Program-made: the position numbers and the translations under genes | Part shown: in pieces, positions 56,195 to 64,000 of the stretch | Layout: each line of letters starts with the position of its first letter | Numbering within the stretch: position 1 is the first letter of the stretch | Assembly: GCA_910589415.1 (NCBI GenBank) | Contig: OU342635.1 | Coordinates: 4,216,001 to 4,280,000, forward strand | DNA length: 64,000 nucleotides | Source: Malachius bipustulatus | Lineage: Eukaryota; Arthropoda; Insecta; Coleoptera; Melyridae | Direction of reading: 5' to 3' | Notes under the pieces: model-generated | Database searches by the model: none | What the model was told of the DNA's origin: nothing | Seen by the model: the letters and a program-made list of their open reading frames with translations, nothing else

Positions 56195-56645
56195 AGGCAA
56201 AGAGAACAAAATTTACCTCAAATTGAGGGATTGAGGGAAACAAACGTGCCCACTCATTGACAAGAAAAGAAGCAGCAGGTGCCTTCATAGGACCAGAGCC
56301 ATTCAGTGGCCTTGAAGACGCGTTCATCAAAGCAGAACTCTAAAAGGAAGAAGGTAAACTGAGAGAAGTCCATTGGAAAAACCTATCAAGCTTGAGACAA
56401 TCCAAGGAGCTCCTCGGGAACTTTAACCGAGAAAGGTCAAGAAATTTTTGATTGAACCTATTGACGAACTGCGGAGCACTAGAACGCGAGAGAAGAAATG
56501 TTCTGGGATAACACCAGATCAACGGAGGGGCTCTACCCAGCCTCGACTCCCTTCAAATCCTGAAATTACCAAGGGAAACAGAATTGGAAGCTGCTGCAAT
56601 GGGGGAAATACACACCAGAGAAGTAGAGTAGAGTGGGCAGAATAG
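56195..56645 (+). pseudogene. Decayed LINE: second half of RNase H and C-terminus
   Basis: The frame at about 56236-56342 reads GNKRAHSLTRKEAAGAFIGPEPF, corresponding to the G-N-E-x-A-D-x-L-A-R-x-G-A ... F-x-G-P-E-P-F end of LINE-type RNase H. The expected H/D residue pattern is partly lost (E and D of GNExAD changed to K and H). After a stop, EPIDELRSTRTREKKCSG and later basic segments look like the element's C-terminal tail. It continues the fragment left of the solo LTR. Confidence 0.6.
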
Positions 56646-58080
56646 ATCTTAATAGGTCGCAGCATATTTTATACGTTAGAGCTAAAAAATTAAGATCCCT
56701 GTACAATCCCCCATTTTCTATTCAGAAATATCCGAAATAGGCATATTTTCTTTATTTAAATCAAAGAATGGTACAAGTGACTCAATCTCTTGTCGAATAG
56801 AGCTACTAGTAGTAAAACAACCCGGTTCTATTTAAACCAGCTGGAAATTTCTTGAAGTCCCGTTCCCTGATTCGCTTAAATAATGCAAATTTCGGAACTT
56901 TTACTTACAGTCTTACATAAAGAAAAACATGAAAAAATTTGACCTTCTCTAATGCACCAGAAATAGGAAGAGTATAACAGCTATATTAATAAACAATCGA
57001 GTAGAGACCGCCATAAGTATGCAGTAAACACCGTTTTACTTATCTCAAATGAGTCGTATGAAACGACATCATCCTTCCTCTTGGCAATATTACATATACG
57101 AAGTAATGGAGCGACATTCCTTCTCTGGAGCCCACCCACAGTTCCTGTCTACTCAAACATATTGTAGAATGCATGAGGAGACAAATCTGGGAGAGGATAT
57201 TAGGGTAGTCAATAGCTTGAGGGCACTTCGCCGCAGAGACCGCGCAATACATCCGAGTACCATAATACAGGATGTAGCTAAAAACAAGGCCATAATCAAA
57301 CGGATTACATTTTTTTAGACCATGCACAACAGTTAATAATACGGTTGAATGATAATAATCATTGTTATACCTAATGTCGTAGAAAACTGTTTGTTAATGA
57401 AAATCATAATTAATCCAATTTTGAAGCTCGCAAAAGGTCCTCAGACAGACCAGACTGTCTTAGTCTTAGTGCATTCATAACTTCCCCCATTATGAGATGC
57501 TATAGTTAAACCAACAGGATTAATATTCAGATGCTGCAACTACTTGAAGCAGTTAGTAACGAGCGAGTGAAACTGGTTAGGAGCAATGTGGAGTCAGTAA
57601 ACATGCGGAGTAGAACAATGTACACATCCAGCTGAACATAGATAATCATGAAGACAACATGGAAAAGCCTGCATGTGCGAGACATACTAGCCCGACGTCA
57701 TTGCATTACTGTGATTAATATTGGAGGAGACATCAATTGTTCCACGTTGTTTGGCGCAGACTGAGCGAAGGGCGAGAATCAAGCAGTGAGCATCGCTCCT
57801 TGAATATTGAATATAATCGTAATGCCAAGATCGTACAGAGCTCTAGCTTTGATAGAAGTGCCTATTTGGTAAACTGCTTCACAGATTGATCCTTTGGAGT
57901 AATATTTTCTTAGGTAGGTAATGAAATGCCAATGACCTCGTAAAATTTCCATACATTTTGACTGAACTTTTCGATTCATTCAAGGTAGAGACGAAAATTT
58001 AGAAAAAGGGCTCGTCGCCTGCAAAGTTTGTCGAAATTGTCTGTCATAGTTGCTGTCATAGTTCATATTATGCCAATTTA
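56646..58080. other. AT-rich sequence without recognised genes
   Basis: Opposed open frames of about 90 codons at 57040-57327 are mutual shadows without known motifs. Nothing else is supportable. Confidence 0.4.
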
Positions 58081-58091
58081 TGAAAGGGCAT

Positions 58092-58170
58092 GTGACTGGC
58101 GTGGCGCAGTGGTGAAGTCCGCTGGCTACGGCATAGATCGCGGATTCGAAACTCAAATCGGCCCGCATTA
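58092..58170 (+). repeat. tRNA-derived SINE head
   Basis: GGCGTGGCGCAGTGGTGAAG fits a pol III A box (TGGCGCAGTGG), and about 40 bases later GCGGATTCGAAAC fits a B box. The cloverleaf is degenerate and there is no clear acceptor stem, so this is a SINE or tRNA relic, not a functional tRNA. Confidence 0.5.
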
Positions 58171-59449
58171 CTTTTCAGATTCATTTTCGAATGTCTGTGA
58201 AAAGTAAAACAAGCGATGAAGGTTTATTTATATTTAAATTGTGTGTGGCTGTATGAGTTCGTTCTCGAAGCCAAATTACCAGAGTGGAGCGACTATATAT
58301 GTCTTACTTACACAGTTAAGACCGATGCTCCCTAAAAAAAAATTAAAGGGTCTGTAGCCGCCATTTTGACGTATATCGTGAAGGGAAAACAACGTCCGAA
58401 TATTTTATAACCCAGCAGGACCGGTAAAATAAACAGCTCGTAAACAGACCGGGGAAATCTATATTTTTTTTTTTTTCAGTCGATGGAGTCGGACCTTCCA
58501 TGTCTTTTAACATGTGTCTTAGGTTGGGTCGGGGAGGGGGGAGGGGGGGAGGCACGCTTTTAAAATTTACTGAAAATGAATTTTATCGGAAAAACGGGTA
58601 TATCTGAGCCGGATTTGATCTGACAAAAAAATTATGGTATCGAAAATTGAAGAGCTTGACTAAACACGGAAGTTCGTTCCGACCTGAACCCTTTAGCTCA
58701 ACTGGTTCGCGAAATATTGCGATATTAAGTGCAAAAATGAATAAAAATTTTACTGACTTTTGCTCGGCAGGTGGTGGAGTTAGGGCGTCAATTTTTTACG
58801 AGAGGAAGGGTGCCACCGAGTACTTTGACGGACCGGAGGGAGGGGGTGGTGGGCCAATTAGGAGAGGAGATATGGGGGTGAGAAGAAAAATACGGAAACG
58901 CTCGTAAAAAGTTTATTTATTGACCTACAGAGACCAGGCACCGCTCATTTTCTTCGTTTTTTTTATCTACTACCCGGTAGTTATGGCAAAAAAATATTAG
59001 AAAAAATTAAAAAAAAAATTATTTTCGCAAATGCGCGCAGTTTAAAAAAAACCTTCTTGCGCATCAATCGCAGAAATAGTGTATTTTTATGCGATTCAAT
59101 TATGAATATTTTCACCGCTTTTTAAATTATTGGCTTTTTGAAATTTTCCATAGTCATGTCATGTTAGCGTAGTGCTTTAATGTGAAAAATTTTCTGTGAT
59201 AATTTCATTTCATTTCGTTTCAACACGTGCCTTAGAATGGATTTTTAAATTTAAAAATCAAAAAAATTGGCAAAATTTTACAATTTTGTCCCTTTTCCTA
59301 TGCCCGCCACTGGCTAACTTTACTTGAAAAATACTATTTTTTACACTACCTTTAATAAATTCGGAAAAAACTGAAAGGAGAGTTTTTAAAACCGAAAGTT
59401 TGAAATTTTAGAGGAATAAACATCATTTAAAAATATTCGAATATATCTC

Positions 59450-60715
59450 CGCCATTTTTATATTTGCTTCTTGAAATTTTTGAAGGTTAAATATGCTATT
59501 AGTATAGTTGTCTACTATCAAAATTTCCGTTCTATTCCTTCAAAAATAAGCTCATGAATGTTTATAGAAATGTAGACATTTTTACCCTTTTCCTACCCAC
59601 GCCTCTGGCTTATTAATAGAAATGATGCAAATTGTACTGCATTAGCTCAAATTTCAAATAAGTTTATTCCAATCTTGTTAATTTTGTTTAAAAGTTTTTG
59701 ATCTTGCCTATTTAGGGGTTCAAAATCTAGCCATTTTCCAAAAATTGAAAAGGCCGCCATTTTGGAATGTCTTTACCTATTTTACTCAAATACAGTACCA
59801 GACGACTACTTGAGGGTATCTTACTACCAAAAAAATTTCAGCGCTCTAGATTGAAAACTTCGACCAGAAACCGTGCCTCACGGACGGTTTTTTTTCTGAA
59901 ATTCGGAGGGACATCCTGTAGAAGTAACACAACTCTAGGAAAATGTTTTTTACGAAAATCAAACGTCAGCCCTAAGGTTGATAAGAGTAAAAAATTTCGT
60001 TCATTAATCTTGAAAGATGAAGCTACAGGAGCGTTTTTAAAAATTTAGAGAAATTAATTTATAAAAAACATCATGTAAAAAAAAATCGAATATCTCCGCC
60101 ATTTTTCTTATTTACTTTTTGAAATTCTCAAGGGTTTAAGTCTATTAGTATAGTTGTCTACTGTAAAAATTTCAGTTTAATTACTTCAAAAATGTGCTCA
60201 TAAATTGTTGGAGAAATTTAGCCATTTTTACCCTTTTCCTACCCACGCCACTGGCTTATTAATAGAAAAAATGCAAATTTTATTGCATGAAATTAAATTT
60301 CAAGTCATTTACTTCCAATATTGTGAATTTGATATAAAACTCTTTTTTTATCTAGCTTATACAGGGGTTCAAAAAATAGTCCTTTTTCCAAAAATTAAAA
60401 TGGCCGCCATTTTGAAACGGCTCGATCGATTTTGCTCAAGTGCAATACCAGACCACTCCTTGTGGATATCTTACTTCCACAAAAATTTCAGTCTCCTAGA
60501 TTGAAAACTGCGACCTGAAATGAGGTGACAAAAACCGGATACCTGGAATTTTGAAGGGACACCCTGTAGAAGTGATGGGACTTTTGGAAAGTTTTTCAAC
60601 GAAAATCCAACGTCATTCCCAAGCTTTACAAGGACCCAAAATTTCGTTCACTAATCTTAAAAGATAAAGCCACAGGAGCGTTTTTAAAATCGAAATTTCG
60701 CGATTTTGGAGAAAT
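59450..60715. repeat. Tandem repeat of ~650-bp period, about two units
   Basis: CCTTTTCCTACCCACGCC lies at about 59587 and 60234 (647 apart). TCCGCCATTTTT, TAGTATAGTTGTCTACT, GGCCGCCATTTTG, TTTCGTTCA-TAATCTT and ACAGGAGCGTTTTTAAAA repeat at the same offset. A third partial match (CCCGCCACTGGCTAAC) is at 59302. Related sequence flanks the LINE at 39640. Confidence 0.85.
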
Positions 60716-60772
60716 ATATAAATATATAAATATATAAATATATATATAAATATATAAATATATATATATATA
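60716..60772. repeat. (TA)n/ATATATAA low-complexity run
   Basis: Uninterrupted alternation of AT with occasional AAA over about 55 bases. Confidence 0.9.
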
Positions 60773-62742
60773 TCGTGGGCAGGTGAATTTTGGAAAACTA
60801 CTTTTTCGTGATCTGGGGGTCACGATCGGTGGACATTTGATGAGTTTGGGTGATTTTTGGAAAGTGATGTCGTCCTCAATAGTGTATTTTTTTGTTAAAA
60901 AATACACTAAAAAGTCATTTTTTTCTCGCGTTTTTGGGGGTGAAGGAAGGGGGTGGAGAAATTTTTTTTCACCACTGAACGGCATTTTTTTTATCCCTAA
61001 TTTGAGCCCAACTTGAACCCGATCCGACCATAAATAAGAGCAAAACGAACCGGCAAAGTCTAGAGAAAGTTGGAAAACACTCTTTCATCCATTCTCGAAA
61101 TAATTTTTTTACCTGAAGCAGCCATGTGCTGCACTCGCTTGACCATGAATAGATCGAGATGCAGTCTTTTGTGTAGCGCCTCGTTCTATTGTGTACCTGC
61201 CTATTGTTTTCATGAACCCGGCGCGTCATCCCGGGAAAACAATAGAAGGCTAGCAAGATAAGAGAGCGCGACTGAGAATGAAAAACAAGGCCAACAACGG
61301 CCCAAATGTAAGAAAAATCGACCCACCAGCAGATGAAAAAACAGTAACTCGATGTGTTTTTTCATTCCCGATCGTTCAGCGATGAAAAGCAAGCAAGAAT
61401 TTTCAAAATCGATCCATAATTGAGCGAGGTACTAGCGAACAAGCATTCGAAAATAAATTCCGAGCGCGCGTTCCCGGCCGATCGTGACTGTGCCCGGAGT
61501 AGGTATAGACAAGCGGAGAGAGTAAGCTCCGCTCACGGCTGCTCGGGTATCTTTCTCGCCCGGTTTAAAGAGAGATCTTCATGTATAACTCGCGCGCGCG
61601 GGCAAGATACGCACGAAAAAAAACCAAATAAATAAATAGATAAATAAATGTTTTCTCTTTCCAATGAGCCTAACAAGAACCCCCACCCCTCTCCGTTCGC
61701 CCGCAATAAAGCCTAGACTTTGCCGATTCGTTGTGCCCTTATTTATGCTCGGATCGGGTTCAAGTGGGGCTCAAATTAAAGATAAAAAAAAATGCCGTTC
61801 AGTGGTGAAAAAAATTTTTCCCCACCCCCTTCCTTCACCCCCAAAAACGCAAGAAAAAAAAGGTTTTTTTTTAAATTGCGCGCATTTGCGAAAATAAATT
61901 TTTTTGCCATGACTACCGGGTAGTAGATAAAAAACGAAGAAAATGAGCGGTGCCTGGTCTCTGTAGGTCAATAAATAAACTTTTTACGAGCGTTTCCGTA
62001 TTTTTCTTCTCACCCCCATATCTCCCCTCCTAATTGGTCCACCACCCCCTCCCTCCGGCCCGTCAAAGTACTCGGTGGCACCCTTCCTCTCGCAAAAAAT
62101 TGACGCCCTAACTCCACCACCTGCCGAGCAAAAGTCAGTAAAATTTTTATTCATTTTTTAACTTTATATCGCAATATTTCGCGAACCAGTTGAGCTAAAG
62201 GGTTCAGGTCGGAACGAACTTCCGGTTTAGTCAAGCTCTTCAATTTTTGAAACCATAATTTTTTTGTCAGATCAAATCCGGGTCAGATATACCCGTTTTT
62301 CCGAAAAAATAAATTTTCAGTAAATTTTAAAAGCGTGCACCCCCCTCCCCCCCACCTCGACCCAACCTAAGACACATGTCAAAAGACAGGGAAGGTCCGA
62401 CTCCATCGACTGAAAATATAAAAAAAAAAAATTTCCCCGGTCTGTTTACGAAATACCGGTCCTGCTGTGTTATTATGACACGCGCAAATAAAGAGGCAAA
62501 TCCGTACTTCGACCAAATGAAATAGTTTTTTTGATCCAAAAGATATCAAGATGGCGATTATATTTTGACTTTGGTGTATCGCAGAGACTCTAAGCTGACA
62601 TGTTTGTGACAAAAATGAAAAAAAAAGGTGCAACTGTCATTTCAGAAACGTCAAATTCGAAAATTCGTTAGAAAAAGTATTCCCATTTTTAGGAAAGTCG
62701 TTAATATGAGGCTAAGATATGGGATTAAATAATAGTATATTA

Positions 62743-62861
62743 TGTTACTAGGAGTAGAAGGCGATCATTTTGTGTTGAGCGCAATTATTGCAGCCGAGGC
62801 GAAGCCGAGGCAGTGCAATAATTGAGCGAAACACAAAATGAGCATTCTACTCCAAGTGACA
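62743..62861. repeat. Foldback palindrome with GCCGAGGC loop
   Basis: Arms of about 48 bp (TGTTACTAGGAGTAGAAGGC ... CAATTATTGCA at the left, TGCAATAATTGAGCG ... TCTACTCCAAGTGACA at the right) enclose a loop holding GCCGAGGC twice around GAAG. It resembles the structures at 10022-10128 and 33756-33890 in having CG-containing symmetrical loops. Confidence 0.75.
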
Positions 62862-62867
62862 TATACG

Positions 62868-63489
62868 ATTTTTTCCGCAAGCGTAGTATTGAAACATAAA
62901 ATTTTCTGAATTTATTTATTTATCTATTTATTTATTACAGTAATTTGGAATGAACAATTTTCAAGTTTACAATAATTCTGAATGTTTAAGCCACTGCTTG
63001 CTAAACCAGTTTCAACAGTGATTTGTTTTTGTGTATGAGAACAACCATGCTCTAAGAGTGCGTCAGATTCTTGATTAAGTTTTGGAAAGACATCAGTTGC
63101 GGTGTTTTCAATTAATGGTAGTGAAATTGCCTTAGTATTCGGATCATGAGGCAGATTTTCACTTAATAATTATTAATTAAAATTAAAAAAATTGCGTTGA
63201 CGTTTATTACGTCAATGTCAATAACACATTTTGTCATTGAACTCTAACCCTATGCTAGATTGACAGCACTCGCCATGATTAGAAAGCGTATAGTCGTAGC
63301 AATAGTAGCTAGATAATCCGCAGGTACTTCCAGTTGTCCGAATTCAATGTATTTTGGCGATGTCATTCGTTAATTATTATTATGCTAGGACAATAATGAA
63401 AATATTGTTACTAGTAACATAATGAGATCGTTCTACAAGGTGTGTACAGTATGATAATTGGCGCATTTTAGAACGCTTGCGGAAAAAAT
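62868..63489. mobile_element. Candidate element bounded by 16-bp inverted ATTTTTTCCGCAAGCG
   Basis: ATTTTTTCCGCAAGCG at 62868-62883 is exactly complemented at 63474-63489. Inside the right end, TGTTACTAGTAACATAATGAG echoes the start of the adjacent hairpin at 62743. It may form one compound element with it. No coding capacity. Confidence 0.5.
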
Positions 63490-64000
63490 TCTATATGCAG
63501 TCGTAGCCCTCAAGATCTACTTTTAATGGATAATGGTTAATTTTGTTTGGGGTAAAGGCTCACTGCTGTAGAGAGAGCAATGAAACCAACGAGGTCCATA
63601 TTTGACGAAAACCGATATTCACAACACCGCTAGACGTCCGTTCGTGTAACAATTAATAGTTCCATTTGCTATTCGTCCCTGGTTGTTCAATTTACTTGAA
63701 AAAAGACCGATTAACCCTTTCTCGTTTTTTTAGGACCCTCTCCCGCTACTCCTAATCAACGGATAGAATTCAAGCGTATCCCAGGCAGCAGATTGACGTT
63801 ATAGTAACGTAATTTTTTGGCCATTTTTGATCTCCGATGTTATATTACTTAAAAATCACGTGATTATGTCGTCATTTCTCAGACGAGATGTTTATGACGT
63901 CGGTTTAACGTCGTTTTTACGTCATTTTCCAGACAAACTAAATATTTGAATCCGGCAAAATTTCTCCCCCTATTTCGCCCTTGTTCTAGTTGGAGCGGGA

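Larger units (their letters stand above)
59062..60930. mobile_element. Satellite-containing insert in the left arm of the foldback element
   Basis: The left side reads ACCTTCTTGCG then foreign sequence; the right side reads TTTTCTCGCG then TTTTTGGGGG. The uninterrupted right arm reads (complement) TTTCTTGCGTTTTTGGGGG. So the material between was inserted at CTTGCG, with that hexamer (one change) at both junctions. It contains the ~650-bp tandem repeat. Confidence 0.65.
58405..62476. mobile_element. Large foldback element with ~790-bp arms; one arm split by a satellite-bearing insert
   Basis: 58405-59061 is the imperfect reverse complement of 61860-62476 (shared, e.g., CAGCAGGACCGG, GTAAACAGACCGGGG and CGCGAAATATTGCGATAT versus their complements). 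60931-61064 is the reverse complement of 61713-61858 (GTTTTTGGGGGTGAAGGAAG, ACCACTGAACGGCATTTTTT). On the right the two blocks are contiguous; on the left they are separated by about 1.87 kb containing satellite units. A GC-rich ~650-bp loop (61065-61712) lies at the centre. No transposase frame was found. Outermost termini are blurred, so a target duplication could not be read. Confidence 0.75.
62477..64000. other. AT-rich sequence with palindromic elements; no genes recognised
   Basis: Contains the hairpin at 62743-62861 and an inverted 16-bp pair at 62868-63489. Near 63790-63920 the phrases GACGTTATAGTAACGT, GACGTCGGTTTAACGTCG and ACGTCATTTTCCAGAC suggest another repeat cut by the window end. 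Confidence 0.4.

Noticed and set aside
58092..58170. Functional tRNA gene
   Set aside because: A- and B-box-like sequences exist but no consistent acceptor or anticodon stem can be formed; treated as SINE relic.
58647..58907. 86-codon Gly-rich frame
   Set aside because: It lies in the inverted arm of the foldback element, and the complementary arm does not conserve it.
39456..64000. Search for the TM1-TM2 exon of 5-HT1A on the minus strand
   Set aside because: No frame with the expected L-A-V-A-D-L and N-x-x-V TM1/TM2 motifs was seen; probably outside the window.

Overview
This is a stretch of AT-rich, intron-bearing, transposon-dense animal nuclear DNA, almost certainly from an insect. Two host genes are recognisable and both are partial G-protein-coupled receptor genes. 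The receptor sequence looks like the insect 5-HT1A type, the second gene carries the VCPWE motif of the GPR158/GPR179 family, and the transposon mix (CR1-like LINE, Harbinger- and Tc1-type MITEs, solo LTRs) fits an insect. I cannot fix the order; a beetle or hemipteran is plausible. No bacterial genes, CRISPR arrays, rRNA genes or intact tRNA genes were seen.

Layout. 1-3016: the last three coding exons (plus strand) of a GPR158-like receptor (Smog/CG31760 group), ending two residues after a final VCPWE motif. 3017-19400: intergenic, mostly AT-rich, with several non-autonomous DNA transposons. It includes a tandem array of ~245-bp units (about 11.5-15.0 kb) in which two different elements sit in separate units, so neighbouring units show the empty site. 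About 19.4-22.94 kb: a CR1-like LINE with an open endonuclease/reverse transcriptase frame of 958 codons. 24.4-29.8 kb: decayed retroelement pieces and a Harbinger-type MITE. 30202-39455 (minus strand): three coding exons of a 5-HT1A-type serotonin receptor covering TM3 to the C-terminus. Its 7.8-kb intron is packed with inverted-repeat elements, including one 986-bp near-perfect hairpin with a TA target duplication. The TM1-TM2 exon was not found and probably lies beyond the window.

39.6-41.8 kb: a degenerate LINE flanked by an 11-bp duplication, inserted in a copy of a repeat that reappears at 59-60.7 kb. 43-51 kb: MITEs, duplicated blocks, one solo LTR and a second LTR-like region. 52.0-53.2 kb: a degenerate minisatellite that switches strand in the middle. 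54.9-56.65 kb: a decayed LINE whose RNase H domain is split by a reverse-orientation solo LTR. 58.4-62.5 kb: a large foldback structure with a ~650-bp-period satellite inserted in one arm. 62.7-63.5 kb: another palindromic element.

The two receptor genes show no sign of working together beyond both being GPCR genes. I found no new multi-gene system. The interest lies in the foldback elements, the nested insertions with readable empty sites, and the receptor gene structures.
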